DNA of 64,000 nucleotides from Poa pratensis. Taxonomy: Eukaryota; Streptophyta; Magnoliopsida; Poales; Poaceae. This document shows, piece after piece, positions 22,960-35,454 of the stretch. Where the stretch lies: the NCBI GenBank assembly GCA_947311845.1, contig CAMZMU010000035.1, positions 2,189,761-2,253,760 on the forward strand, given 5' to 3'. The notes below the pieces were generated by a model, which worked only from the letters and a program-made list of their open reading frames with translations, was not told the origin of the DNA and ran no database searches. A program made the position numbers and the translations under genes. Position 1 is the stretch's first letter; each line of letters opens with the position of its first letter.

Positions 22960-23302
22960 TACTAGTTATTAAGCAAATGGTTTTAACCACGGGTGGACAT
23001 TCAATTTCAGTTTGGTTTGTTTTTTTAGAAATGTTCAAACCATCACGCGGCCCTAAGAGGGAAAATAATCTTACGTGACTCGATCTACAAATTTATCTCC
23101 GTCGACGACCCCTAGCAATTGACACATGGCATGCAGTTTAGATCGAGTAGATAACCAGATTTTGTATTTTTTGTTATCTCTACTGGATACATGTCAATTG
23201 ATAGAGTTGGTCCACGTGGATAAATTTATAGGCCAGGTCCCATAAAGTTATTTTTCACGGGGTTAATATGCAGATTAGGTCCCATAAAATTATTTCCCCC
23301 AT

Positions 23303-23860
23303 AAGAGCATCTCCCGCCGCGGGCTCGCGGCGCACAAAGGACCGGCCAAAGGCATTTGTGGCGCACTGAACCAAAAATCAGTCTCACTCGCGACGTCAAA
23401 TGTAGTTTAAGCCTGTCGTGGTCCAAAAATTGGTTCGACATGCCCATCCCACGTCTCCCAAGCCAATGGGGAGCAGTTGATCCGCACGCGACGCCACGTA
23501 GGACTCCGACGAGCGGGCCAACCCAGTGGGAGACCGCGTTCCATCGACGGTCTAACCGAGTTAATCTCCTCGGTTTCCCAAGCACTCGTCACATCGAGAC
23601 GTCGCTTCGCTGTTGCTCGCATCTGCACGACTCGCCTTTTCAAGGCCAGCAACGCTATTGCCCACCGCTCAACGCCCCTCCGGCGACGTTAAAAGGCAAC
23701 CGCTCGCATGTCACAATCCTTCTCTCGCCGCACTTGCACAACCACCGCGAAACCTAGGAAAAAAGAGGAATGGCCGGCAGCACCTAGGAAAAAAGAGGAA
23801 TGGCCGGCAGCTGGAGGCGCTCGAGCGGTGCGGAGGACGCGAGCGATGGATCCCCCAATG
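23303..23860. mobile_element. possible truncated PIF/Harbinger-like element
   Basis: It begins GAGCATCTCC after a TAA, similar to the usual end of grass Harbinger elements, and continues as GC-rich sequence. No matching right end was found. A perfect 30-bp tandem duplication lies at about 23751-23810 (CCTAGGAAAAAAGAGGAATG as core). Treat the class as a guess. Confidence 0.3.
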
Positions 23861-23952
23861 ATGTTAAGCGCTTCCCTAATTCTTATCCAAATGAGTGAGA
23901 CTTATAGTAATATGGTTGATCTAAAACCCATAGATTTTGTGTAGTCTATGCA

Positions 23953-24117
23953 AACGTGGCGGAGCCAGCTCTTCAAATCTGTGTAGTCTATGCAAAGTAG
24001 TGTAGTCAAATACATGTATTGCAACATTTTTAAATTATTTTTTGCATGATTTATGCTTGTATTACCAAAAACCTGGGTAGTCAATTGACTACCCAGCTAT
24101 AGCGTGGCTCCGCCACT
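23953..24117. mobile_element. small MITE with GTGGCGGAGCCA inverted ends
   Basis: A 12-bp inverted repeat GTGGCGGAGCCA occurs near 23956 and, complemented, near 24106-24117. An inner palindrome CTGGGTAGTCAATTGACTAC lies close to the right end. The left part has a duplicated GTGTAGTCTATGCAAA word. The inverted repeat resembles the ends of the element inside the P450 pseudogene (44831-45458). No clean target duplication is visible. It lies about 150 bp upstream of the EGY2 start codon. Confidence 0.55.
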
Positions 24118-24270
24118 CGACAGGTGTCAAGGAATCCGGCTTTGAGATTCGTGTCGAGGCAAGATCGTGGCCGCGCCAAAGACCTCTATTTTTTCCCTCC
24201 GTTTCCAAGGAGAGAAAGAGATAAGGCGCGCGCTCCTCCTCCCCTCTCGACTCCACCGCGAGCGCCCGCC

Positions 24271-27200
24271 ATGACCTCTCCTTCTTCTTCTTCTTGCCCG
24301 CTGCCGTCGTCGTCGTCGTCATACGGACGCTGCTGCCACCGCCTCCTCCTCGCGTCCACCTCCGCGCCGGCGAGGAGCGCGCGCTTCACGGTCACGCTCC
24401 GGTCCTCCCTCCCGCTCGCCGCCGGCCTCCTCACAGGTGACAGCCGCGTTTCTTGGCCTTCATCTGGTCTGGGCACAAGAAGGGAACATCCGGTTACTTA
24501 GATTCGATTGCTCATCCAACCTCCATTGCACAATCAATTTCGTTCAAGGTATAGGAGCAGAAGGGTCTCATGCCAGGCGACGGACGAGCCTGAACCTGAC
24601 GGCGCGCCGGCGAGGTAAAAGCTTCACACACACACACACTGACACACCTTTCATTCAGTTTTAGCAACTCTTGAATGATAATCATTCCAGGGAGTAGTCA
24701 TTTTCAGTAGAACCTGCAATGCAATGGGAGCATCTTCAGTTAAAAAAAAATGTTTTTCTAACTGTCAGGAGAAAAAAGAGGTTGGATACGATGCATCACC
24801 GCCTTCAGCTGACGACAGTGCTGTTGCAGAACCAAATGCAATTGTAGAGGCCGACCCCAGTGCAGATAATGTACCGTCCTTTTACTTTTACAGTCTCTCA
24901 AACTGGCTCTGCAGCGTGTGATTTGTAATGCATTGTCACTCCGTCAGACTTAGTATCCTAGCTAGATGATGAATGAGCATGTGACTGAACTGTAATTTAT
25001 CTAGCTTTCCCATGCCCTCACCAGACGAAAGATGAATCCCCGAATGCAGAGCCGGTGGTGCCGCCGAGCACGATCCAGAACACGATGCAGAACATCGCCA
25101 GACTGGCTGGTAATGCAGAGCCGGCGCTGCCGAGCACCAGCGACACAATCCAGAACACGATCCAGAACATCGCCAGACTGACCGGTACTGCAGCGAAGGT
25201 AATGAAGCATGGCAAATTTCACCTTGTAGACATTGAGAACGCAGCCATGACGTGTCTGATGAAATTCTGTTAAAAACAGGAGCAGGTGAAGGTTGACGAT
25301 GTTGCTAGCACTAGCGACACGGTTCAGAACACCGACAAAGATGCTAGTACTCCAGCCACTGACAGTTCTGCGCAGGTATGTTCGCAGTAACGAAGTGGAC
25401 AAATTTCACCGTATAGACATTGAGGATGCATGCAACCATAGCATGTCTGATAAAATCCTGTAAAGAACAGGCACCGGTGGAGGTTGTTGATGTTGCTAGC
25501 GGCTCGCCTTTGCCTGGAATGAAGGTAAATGTTTCGTGTTAAATTTTTTCTGAGGGTGTACATGTTCTGAAGTTGAGTGGAACTTGAAAAAATCAAGACA
25601 TTGTTGATTGTGCCTCATAATCTCCATAGTTAGAGTGGTTATATCAGATAGAAAAATATTTAATGTTTGTAACTCTGAACCCAATTGAGGTAATGAGCCT
25701 TGTTGTTCACCTTTTCAATCTCAATGATCTGCAGCAACAGCTTGATGACGCTGTCGCTATCCCCAAGGAAACAGTAGACATTCTGAAGGATCAAGTTTTC
25801 AGTTTTGACACGTTCTTCGTCAGCAGCCATGAGCCTTATGAGGTGAGCATCTAAGATGTCATGGTTCACCTTCATGCACACACATCAGATTTTGTTGCAT
25901 GTTCCAGTGAAATAGCAACCTCACTTTGCAAGGTGCAACGTTTTGCTTACCAATTATGTTTATAATGTTGCACCCATGCTCGAAATGATGATACATAAAA
26001 TGACTAAAGCTGTTAAACTAATCATTTATATGATTTATATTCTCATTTGAAATGTCATCATGTAAATAGGCACCAAATGCTCAGAATAACTAATTTATAT
26101 GTACTACCTTCACTTGTGTGCATAAGGGAGGAGTACTATTCAAGGGGAACTTGCGCGGTGTGCCAGCCAAGAGTTTTGAGAAGATCACAAATAGACTAGA
26201 GGTAGCAGTTTGCTCGAAAATCCGATCCTTCTAAAAAAATCTAAGCTTGTACACATCTGTGAATGTACTGACCTGTGTGCCGCTCCCGATTATCAACAGA
26301 ACAAATTTGGTGATGAATTTAGGGTTTTTCTTCTCATCAATCCAGAGGATGAGAAGCCAGTTGCAGTAGTTGTACCTAGGCAGACAGTGGAGCCTGCGAC
26401 TGGAGGTAATGTTTTCTCGTCGTATGTTCACCAGAGTATATGCTCACTACTCGGTGTGGTTTAATAATGTTCCTAAGAGTCAAAACGCCTAAAGATTAGC
26501 ATTACTATCTTGTTGAGTTTGCTGATCTGATTCTTGGTAAAATGAAATTTTCAGCCATCCCAGAGTGGGCTGCTGCAGCAGCATTCGGATTAGTTACCGT
26601 CTTCACCTTGTTGCTTCGAAACGTACCTGTCCTTCAGGACAACTTGCTGTATGAGGTTTCTCTTTCATTTATTCACCATTTTGTTTCCTGTTTAGTTCTA
26701 TTTAATTGTCCGTTTCTTTATTCCATAAGAATTGAGGTAATCAATTTCCATTTCGTCTAGCTTGATGTCATTTTTGAATTGCAACATGTGACCTTTGTGT
26801 TAAAACAACTTTGAAGTCTCATGTTGGGTCAAGTGATGTCATACTCTAGACACTTGATATGAACTTGGCAATATGATGCTAAACTTCTGTCTTCCTATCA
26901 TAATGAAGTCTTCTTAATAAGTCAACCACTCTTATGGTACTTCTTTTCACAAGATTTTTCTTCTCCAGATCAACCTTTGATAACCCTGAGCTATTGAAAG
27001 AAGGACTGTCTGGTGCCCTCGTAACTGGACTCATAGTAGGTGCTCATGAAATTGGACACATCCTTGCTGCTAAGGATGCCGGGGTCAAGCTCTCAGTACC
27101 ATATTTTGTTCCTAGCTGGCAGGTAAGTTGCAGGGCTACAATTTCATCCAAGGAAACTTTAATTATCATAAATTATTTGTAAATACCTTTGGAAATACTA

Positions 27201-28153
27201 GCAATTATTTTTGCACCATTCCTAACTTATCTAGTTCAACATAATGTACGAGTGTCTCATTTTTTTATTTCCTGTAGATAGGATCATTTGGTTCCATTAC
27301 CAGAATAGTCAACATTGTCCGCAACCGCGGGGACCTACTGAAGGTAGCAGCTGCTGGACCAGTGGCAGGGTACACCCTTGGATTTGGTCTTCTGCTGTTG
27401 GGCTTCACCTTACCTCCAAGCGATGGTCTCGGCATCATCGTAGATCCAGCCGTGTTTCATCAATCATTTCTTCTCGGTGGCCTTGGTAAGGGCATCCTCC
27501 TCTTGAGTGATTACGCAAGAACGTACTGAATGAACTGCACAAAAACATCATGCCTTTGAACCATGCAAACTCTGTTTAATATTATCCATCTTTCCTTGGT
27601 ACAGCGAAGCTTATTCTTGGAGATGTTCTGAAAGAAGGAACACAGCTATCCATCAACCCACTGGTCCTGTGGGCGTGGGCCGGTCTCTTGATCAACGCCA
27701 TCAACAGCATCCCCGCGGGAGAGCTCGATGGTGGCCGCATAGCATTCGCCATGTGGGGAAGAAAGGTAAAGATGCCGCTGTTCAAATGATGAAAAAAAAA
27801 ATCAAATGCTACCTGAAACCGTGAAGAACTTCTGTGTTTTGCTCAGCCTTGACTCTTGATGCACCCTCTGATATACCCAAACTTGCATTTTGTGACAGGT
27901 ATCGTCTCGGCTCAGCAGCCTCACCATCGGGCTGCTGGGGCTCTCTTCGCTCTTCAGCGACGTCGCCTTCTACTTTGTGGTGCTCATCTTCTTCCTGCAG
28001 AGGGGTCCGGTCGCCCCTCTATCCGAGGAAATCACAGAGCCTGATAATACCTACATCGGCCTCGGCGTCACCATCCTGTTCCTGGCACTCCTTGTCTGCC
28101 TGCCCTACCCGTTCCTCTTCGACCCTTCACAAGTTATGGATATCGACTTCTGA
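24271..28153 (+). CDS. EGY2: EGY2-type chloroplast site-2 metalloprotease (M50)
   Basis: Plastid-targeted intramembrane zinc protease of the EGY family (ethylene-dependent gravitropism-deficient and yellow-green). Fourteen exons: 24271-24436, about 24555-24614, 24769-24870, 25025-25198, 25280-25375, 25471-25524, 25735-25842, 26127-26201, 26300-26405, 26555-26648, 26969-27122, 27278-27485, 27605-27765 and 27899-28153. The Ser/Arg-rich N-terminus fits a transit peptide. The conserved core starts IPKETVDILKDQVFSFDTFF. The zinc site is HEIGH within GAHEIGHILAAKDAG, and the second zinc/membrane motif is NSIPAGELDGGR. Several hydrophobic segments follow, and the C-terminus is LVCLPYPFLFDPSQ. All downstream junctions are in phase; the exon 2 acceptor could not be fixed. 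Exons 3-6 encode an acidic, repetitive linker. The gene converges on the Ser/Pro-rich gene at 28790. I judge it functional. Confidence 0.93.
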
Positions 28154-28789
28154 AGAAACAGTTTAGAAACTTGCAGACTTCTCTTGCTCCAACTGTATCT
28201 GTCTCTTGACCATAATAGCCTACATTGCTCCTTGCAGTAGCAAAAATAAAAGGCAGGAGTTTTTCTTGAGGTAGCTAGTGTTCACCTTGTACCAGAGTAG
28301 AGCAATATAGTCAAGTACACTGTTTCGGCTGTAACTGCAATCTGTTCAATTTTGCTGATCAGTTTGTGACAGATTCTTGCAACATTTTCTGCAAGCTGTT
28401 AACTATTTTGGGATTCTACATTCAGTAAGCTCAGCTACCATAACTGGCAACTCCAACATCATGTACTTCTAAGATACAGCTAACAAATATACATCACTGA
28501 TACAACGAAAGTCGACACAGTTCCGCTACCGGCGTAGTAAACCGGTCGAAGAATGAACAGATAAAAGACGGGTTCTTTCTTATCAATAACATACAAGGGT
28601 CCAGATGGTAGTCGAACATAGAGCACTCCCATGTAACATGAATGGATAAATATAGGACGGTCGCAGAACCTACATATGGGGATAGAGCTCATCAGGTCAT
28701 CTTGGAGATGATCTTCTACGCAGCCGCTCTGAACATCCGGTGGTCATAAGAATTCATCAGTCAGAAGTTTATACTAGCATAGAGGCGAC

Positions 28790-31700
28790 TCATCGGCCAT
28801 AGTGTCCTGCTCTATCACTGCACAGCTCATCGTCGATGTCGATGCTATCAAAGCACATTAGGTTGTTATTGACGCTCGGCTCAGAGCTGGCGTTGCTACT
28901 TGTTGCGAGAGGGGAGTCCGAAACGCTTATCGGTCTCCCCCTTGTGGACCCTGACCGGCCGCTATGCACAGATGATGCTGGAATGCTCGTCATAAGAGGC
29001 CGTAAATTGTTTGGAATGCTCCGCCGTATGTCCTGTGTACAACATTACACCCCAGGTTCAGTTTAAATGAAGAAATTTCTGGGTGTCGGCAAACAGAGGG
29101 AAGGGGAAAAAGATTACCATGTGCCGAAGTGCCATGTCCAGTGACTTTTTTGACAGTGACCTACCGAAGCCAGAGCTATCTGGGGAATTTAATGATTTCC
29201 CGGACAGACTATTGAGGCTGGATCTTTGATCATCATGTTTCGGAGGAACGAGTCTTCTCATGTTCACTACCCTCTCAACCATCTTATTGCCCATCTGAAC
29301 TGGGTTCACACTGTCATCTTTGTTGAGATGTGATCTTCTCACCGCCGGCATGGAACTCCCCGATGGCACGCTGCCATTTGAAGTCCTCCCTCTTGAAGGA
29401 GAGCAAGACTGGCGTTTTGGTCGAGCACCTGGACCAGGCTCCACAGAGGAAGATCTAGAACTAGGTGCTCCAGGTCTACCCCGAGTAGCAGAGGTTGGTC
29501 TTTCTGGTAGCGAAGTCCTCAGATTTGGAGGTGCGTCAAGCGAGAAGCCGGGCATTTCAGATGGTTTCCATGGTCTTGATCTGACAGTAGGTGAGCTGCC
29601 CCTTGAAGGTGCTGGCGCTGTTGCCGTCGCTGCTGATGCAGAAATTTTGGGCATTGTCGGTCCTGGTCTGGAGATCGAGGAAGATCGAACTGGACCGGGC
29701 AAGTTACCGTGTTGGGTGGCAGTTGCAGGGGCAGAAGACCGCCTTGTTGGGGTTGATGACCTTGATGCAGGCTTGCTTTGTGCTGGCAAGGAGGGCCTGG
29801 ACAAAGGTGTAGTTGACCTAGTAGCAGGCATTGATGATCTTGAAGTAGGTGTTGATGATCTGCTAGCAGGTGCTGATGCTCTTCCTGGAGGAACTGATGT
29901 TCTAGTGGCACTGGCAGAGCTAGATGTCCTTGATGGAGTTGTTGACCTTGCTGAAGGCTGTGCTGACCTTGCTGGAGGCTGTGCTGACCTTGCTGGAGGC
30001 TGTGTTGACCTTGCTGAAGGAAGTGTTGACCTGGAAGTGGGTGTTGAAGATCTCGGGGCAGTAGGTCCAGTCTTGGCAGGTAGAGTAGCCCGGGAGGGGG
30101 TTGTAGGTCTTGAACCTTTGGAGGCAGTTGTCGATGCAGCACGTCCAGTTGGTGTTGAAGGCCTCGAAGAATTAGACGTGGGACCTCCAGATGACGATGG
30201 CCGACGAGTTGTCACAGCAGAGTTCAAGCTGTTTGACGATGCTGTTCTCAATGGATGTGTGGTTCTTGATGGAGGATCTTGATGATTGGCCAGCTACAAT
30301 ACCATGCAAGAGCAGATAAAATGAAATTATTAAAAATAGAGCATCATAATGGTTATGAGTATGCGTCATACTTTATGAAAGCACTGTAACCCCAAAAACA
30401 GATTCCAAATGTCTTCTTAACAACAGAAACAATTAATTACCAACCTTACAGATAAAGAGAAGTCAAAATCTTCAGTCGAATACATTACAAACAATCAAAA
30501 GTACTATCTTTGAGATAAATCCATTATGAAGTTATGAGACAATAAAGTACCATCTTTGAGATAAATCTATGGAAAGCCTATCTGCATGAGAATCCAAAAT
30601 AATTCAAAACATAAAGTGAAGTAGTATACTCTTATACTGTAAAGTTGTGCACAGATTCAATTACATCACATAATTTTATATCTACCATGAGCAGAAGTTT
30701 GTTAAATTATGCGCGTTGCTGAAAAGTATTCACCACAGTAGGAAGTCATGTATAGAAACCAAGTAACGATCATGTTCCAGTGGCTCACCCTAGATTTCAA
30801 GGCGGCTTGGCGAGTCTTTGGCGATCCAGTTTGGCTCACTGGAGACCTTTTCGGTGCAGCTTCATGAGATGGGAATAATGGAGTTCCTGGTGGAGTGAGA
30901 AGCCTGAAAGTGAACACGTTCATTGTCAGGAAGGTCAGATAAGCAATCTGAAACTGCAGCCCAGCCATTGCCTCTAAATAACATATATGTGAATGAACTT
31001 CAACACAGGCAAAAAAGGTTCGAAACCTGTTACATTCTGGTTGGGTCTGTGAATACATCAGCAGACATCATATGGTGTTTGATTAACTTGGCGTAGAAAT
31101 AAATATCAAAATGAAGTGATACGATAATTTTCACTGACCAATAAAATGTTCTACGGTGTCATTAATGCAGCAACTGAGCTAGTTATTGAGCCCTTTGGAT
31201 GAAAGAGATGGGCACTGAGTAGCCGAAGTATAAAATGCTGACACAAATCCATTTCATTACTCTGTGTTAACAATGGTCACTAATCAGTACGTATTTCCAT
31301 CCATACAAATTCAAGTAGCCAAGCAAGACAAATATCATGTAAAATTGTTCCATAGTCCACCTGCCACCTACCAACCAAGCAATCCAATAGTCCTCTTAAC
31401 AAAAAGAATATGCTTCAAATATTAACATGGCTGCCTAGAGACCTAACGCTCACACCTGCTGACACACTAATGATTAACCGGTATTAAGGACAAAACTTTA
31501 GCAAGCAAGTCAAACCACACCAATAATTTACACTTCAAATCTACAGGGCTAAGATCAGTAGCTTGTAGGGGCTAAGGTATGGAATGTTGAAATATGTGTC
31601 CGACAAAATCAGAGATAGCTCACCACATTCATGGTCGCCCTAACTAGCCAACCAACCAACTAAAAAAGCAAAGATAAGAAACTGGGACAAACTTAAAACA

Positions 31701-32850
31701 CACCAAACTGACAGCTCCCCAAACAGAGCTCTGTAAGATCTCCATCCGGACTGCACGTCGTAAAAGAAAAGAGGACAACTTAATTGCCAGACACTAACTA
31801 GGCAAGCGATCAACAAGGGAGCAGCCTGTGTCAACAAGGGAGCTAACTGTTAACTCCAACAACCACCCAACCTCTCCAGCAACAACAGATAAAACTCTAA
31901 CCAACAGCACTGAATTGGGGGCAAATGAAAAAACTTTGTCTGGCCTTGCATTAAATTCAGCAGGGTGGAGGCGGCAACAGAAGACGAAAGCACATTTTGT
32001 AGCGACCCCAAAAGCTTGTAGACCTCTGCACATTAATTCGAAGCATACAGTGCTACATTAATTTAGCTGCCAGTTCAGTTGAGGAATGGGGCCTCAGCTG
32101 AGACTACATTTCTAGTGACTCCTGAACTAGCAAGGTTCAGAATCAGAAACCCACCTACATGTCAGGAGTTTTTGTCACTCGTGCAGATACAACAAACTCT
32201 GAATTTGCCAAAAGGGCTCAAACTTCAGGGTACCAGCACCAAGCAATCAACAGCTCAACACCGAAAATGAATGTTAAATTCGCAATGGTGGAGGCCAATT
32301 TGCTAATAACTTCTCTGCACCGATGATTTTGTTGCCCAGGCGGGCAATCGAAACAGCACGAATTTATCAGTGGAAGGCAACGGGGAGGCACCTACCAGTC
32401 GTAGTCGTTCTTGTCCCCGGGGTCGGAGTGGAGGAAGTCGTCGGCCCCGCCGGGCGCCCTCCGGAACCCGCCGCCCATCCTGTACCCCGCCGGCGCCACG
32501 GCCGCCGCCTTGGGCTCTGAGCCATAAACCCAGACCAGGTAAGGTAAGCTAGGGTTTTCGCCCCTAAAAAAACAACCGCAGCAGCAAAGGAAACAGGAAC
32601 GGGTCCAGTGGGAAAGCTCGGAACTTGTCTTACCGGCGGGCGGCGGGGGCGGGGGCGGGTCGAGCAGCAGCAGCCCGTCGTCGTCCCCGTCCCCGGCGGC
32701 GTCGTCGCCCGCGTCGAGGAGCAGCAGGTCGGCCTCCTGGTCGCGGCGGCGGCGCATCTGGAGGAAGAGCGCCAGCTCCTCGTCCTTCTCCCGGATGACC
32801 GCCCCCAGCGTCCTCCCGCCCCCTCCGCCGCCGCCCCCCACATCCGCCAT
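28790..32850 (-). CDS. Ser/Pro-rich basic protein (At2g40070-like family)
   Basis: Five exons on the minus strand, all in phase: 32850-32634, 32516-32396, 30903-30789, 30293-29118 and 29032-28790. The N-terminus has the family block EKDEELALFLQMRRRRDQEA, then an acidic stretch, DFLHSDPGDKNDYDW and, across an intron, LLTPPGTPLFPS and SPVSQTGSPKTR. Exon 4 codes for a long Ser/Thr/Pro/Arg region with a short tandem repeat. The C-terminus is SIPASSVHSGRSGSTRG... ending DIDDELCSDRAGHYGR. I recognise the family as the plant proteins annotated as FLO11-like or basic proline-rich; some members have been linked to microtubules, which I cannot confirm for this one. A start 15 bases further upstream (MHRVA) is possible, but MADVG fits better. 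The 1.5-kb intron 2 is unremarkable. A foldback MULE lies about 250 bp upstream. Confidence 0.85.
29941..30024 (-). repeat. four 21-bp in-frame repeats
   Basis: There are four adjacent copies of a 21-bp unit (coding sense QPPARSA-like) inside exon 4 of the Ser/Pro-rich gene. Because the unit is a multiple of three, copy-number change would keep the frame. Confidence 0.8.
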
Positions 32851-33100
32851 GGCCACCCGGTGCATCGGTCGATCCGCGCGCTACCGTCACTCCGCCGGCC
32901 GCAATGCCCGGCTGACTAGGGCTCCCCGCGAGATCTAGCGCGCGAGAGCGAGCGATGCGGAGAGTGGCTGCCCGTGAGCAAGAGCAGCAGTGAGAGTGAA
33001 GCAACGGCAGCGAGTGGGAGAAAGGGCTCTGCTTTGAGCTAGCTGGTGTGGATGGAGCTGCGAGTTTGAATTGGGCTCGGGTGGAGATTAATTAATTAAG

Positions 33101-33529
33101 GAGATATATGCACGGTTAGTCACTGAACTTGGCCGAGATGAGCACTTTGGTCACTAAACTTGTAAAATGTTGCCCGCGGGTCACTCAACTTGACAGAGAT
33201 GAGCAAACTGGTCACAAACCATTGACTGAGCAGTTGACCATTGACTCTGACCATTTTTTTTGCAAAAACACCCCCGTAGAATCACAAAATCACATTAATA
33301 TCTCTCTACAGGGGTGTTTTTGCAAAAAAAATATATGTAATTTTGTGATTCTACAGGGGTGTTTTTGCAAAAAAAAAGGTCAGAGTCAATGGTCAACTGC
33401 TCAGTCAATGGTTTGTGACCAGTTTGCTCATCTCTGCCAAGTTAAGTGACCCGCGGACAACATTTTGCAAGTTTAGTGACCAAAGTGCTCATCTCGGCCA
33501 AGTTCAGTGACTAACCGTGCATATATCTC
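33101..33529. mobile_element. foldback Mutator-type MITE with 9-bp target duplication
   Basis: This 429-bp element starts GAGATATATGCACGG and ends with its complement. It is flanked by exact 9-bp copies of TTAATTAAG at 33092-33100 and 33530-33538, the Mutator signature. Each arm is about 190-200 bp and the two arms are nearly perfect complements, leaving a short AT-rich centre. It is non-coding. It lies about 250 bp upstream of the start codon of the minus-strand Ser/Pro-rich gene, so it is probably within or next to the promoter. Confidence 0.92.
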
Positions 33530-33929
33530 TTAATTAAGGGACTCAGTAAGCAAATTTATTTTCAACATTCGTGATACTCCATTAATTAATTCATCGCTTG
33601 GTGTTTGAACTTTGAAGTACTCGTGTGTTTGAAATGAGTGGACCTGAGCCGGTGTGTTTAATTTGGTCTGCCGAGAGTAAATGCTACGCGCACATCGTGG
33701 AGGGATAACGAAGTGGGTGCATTTCAAATCCATCACAGTCATGGCGATGAACTTCGAATTTTTCATCTTGATACTTCATTATCCTTCTATACAAAGGTTG
33801 TGCCCTTGAAATCGAGCCTTATGTATGTATCATTGGAAAATTTGAACGCTATCGGTAGAGCAACGACCGACTGCGTGTTTTGTATGAGGGTGGAAACTTT
33901 CGATCGTCCTCTTTGGCCGCTGAAGCTGT

Positions 33930-34650
33930 TGGAACAAAACTCTGCTCCGAACTAAAAATTGGTCTTTTGGTTCAACATGTCCACATCGGTGACCTTTTCG
34001 AAGAAGGTGTCTTGGGGCACCGCCTGCTTCGCTCTATCTCGCGTTGTTATACGGGGGTTTACCGTGTCTCGGGCAATAGGTCAGCGGTTTTTTTTTTTTT
34101 TGTAAGCTGAAGCATTCTGCCTTGAGGTGTGAATTCGAGGGTACATCGGTCAGAAGGCTTGCCCTTCCTTCTTTCAAAAGAAAAAAAAAGACACGCTTTC
34201 TTAGGATGAATTGTTTGTTTAGGTAGCATAGGTGTGGAGATTTGCTGAAATGGAACTAACGATTAACCATTGGACACAAAGTTATCCTCGATTAGACGTG
34301 TGCTCCATGAGTAGTGGACATGTATTTTCCTTGGCAAACTAACTCGGTTTCAATGCGCTGCTTCAGGTGTGCGTGGCGAAAATCCAGCTTTGTCGTGTTT
34401 CTCTTACCTGACCATTGGGGTGCTCTAGCCATCCACTGACCGTGGGTCCTACATGCGCCTAGGCACGGTGTCCATGTGCCAGGTACCACACAGCTGCCCT
34501 GAGGCGGCCGGACAACGTGATTGTGACGCACCCCTTCAGAACATTTTGCACCAGCAAATTTAGATGCTTGCTCAGGGTGCCAGACAACATTCGGACACGG
34601 CCTCGGATAGGCAAGCCCTCCATGTCATACACACAGAGGGTTATACTTCT
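33930..34650. repeat. duplicated block X, copy 1
   Basis: This segment is repeated directly at about 35455-36115. Shared landmarks in order: TCTCGGGCAATAGGTC, a T-run, a retro-like tail (GAAGGCTYGCCCTTC then an A-rich run), GACACGCT, CATTGGACACAAAGTT, GTGCTCCATGA, CTGACCGTGG and TTTTGCACCAGCA. Similarity is roughly 75-80% by eye. No gene is recognised inside. Confidence 0.75.
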
Positions 34651-34773
34651 ATACAAGTTGAATTTTAAGTTATATTGGTAAACTATAAATCAAAATAAAA
34701 AAATCATTACACAACCCTCATGCCCTACTGCTCGTCGCCCGAAGCAGACGGTGGTGGAGTTAGGGAATCGATT

Positions 34774-34986
34774 TCAACATACTTGCGTGTGTCCTCGGAC
34801 GGTAAGATGGGCCCGTCCAAGACAGATTGTGGCGGTGCTGGTGCTGCTCCTCCATCTACGAATCCACATGTATGCCATCACGACCAGGGCACATGTGATG
34901 AAACCGGGGATGAAGAAGGCGAAGCACATAAGACGCAACACCAGCCACGGAATCTCCTCGTAGTTAGCAGCGGTCAACATTGCCAT
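34774..34986 (-). CDS. one-helix small membrane protein, copy A
   Basis: This single 70-codon frame has no match I recognise. A short N-terminus MAMLTAANYEEIPW is followed by one hydrophobic helix (about residues 15-40, containing VLRLMCFAFF and GFITCALVVMAYMW) and a basic, Ser/Thr-rich tail (IRRWRSS...). The topology looks like a single-pass protein with a cytosolic basic end. Diverged copies at about 52.0 and 52.5 kb keep the acidic-aromatic lead-in, the G-x-x-TCAL core and the A/P-Y-x-W/R-L/I-R end, which supports a real family. A TATAAG box lies about 70 bp upstream on the same strand. Splicing near the 3' end is possible because related copies have GTATGT donors there. Confidence 0.55.
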   Translation of the reverse strand: MAMLTAANYEEIPWLVLRLMCFAFFIPGFITCALVVMAYMWIRRWRSSTSTATICLGRAHLTVRGHTQVC

Positions 34987-35055
34987 CGCCGAGTTGGATT
35001 TGGGCGTGCTCTGCGACTGCGAGTGGGATTTGGGCGAGAGATAAGTGGTGAGGAT

Positions 35056-35061
35056 CTTATA
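35056..35061 (-). promoter_or_regulatory. TATA box for membrane protein copy A
   Basis: TATAAG on the minus strand, 70-75 bp upstream of the ATG at 34986. The equivalent position is conserved as TATAAG or TATATAAA in the two related copies, which supports a promoter. Confidence 0.5.
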
Positions 35062-35174
35062 GCAAGGGGAGCAACCGCAGTAGAGGAGCTAGCCGACAAA
35101 GATCCAAAGTGGGTGGGGGAGGGGGCGATGGCCCCCCTACTTGCACTAACCTCTGCCAATAAAAATATATATAG

Positions 35175-35330
35175 GTAAACTGTAAATAAAAACAACAAAA
35201 TTCATTACACGTTCCTCATGCCCTACTGCTCGTCGTCCGAAGGCGACGATGGTTGAATTGGGGAATCGATTTCAACGTACCGACGTGTCGTCCTTGGACG
35301 GGAGGACTGCTGCCCAGATGTTCGGAGAAC
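35175..35330 (-). repeat. partial repeat of the 3' part of copy A
   Basis: It shares CTCATGCCCTACTGCTCGTC, GGGAATCGATTTCAAC and GTCCTyGGACGG with 34715-34810 but lacks the membrane-helix coding part. It is a truncated duplicate next to copy A. Confidence 0.65.
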
Positions 35331-35454
35331 TTTAATTTTTTGATATATATGACTTTCAGGGATTATAATAGGAAGGAAATAAAGTCATATCTGGAATACT
35401 GGGAGCAAATCAAGCAACTTCCTAATTGGTGGACAATTCCAGTCGTCTCATTTT

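Noticed and set aside
23088..23232. Weak inverted similarity around AAATTTATC and CAATTGACA words
   Set aside because: Arms match at only about 70% by eye with no clean target duplication, so I did not call a MITE.
29320..30282. Long 320-codon plus-strand open frame
   Set aside because: It is the antisense shadow of exon 4 of the Ser/Pro-rich gene; the repetitive low-complexity coding sequence keeps the other strand open.
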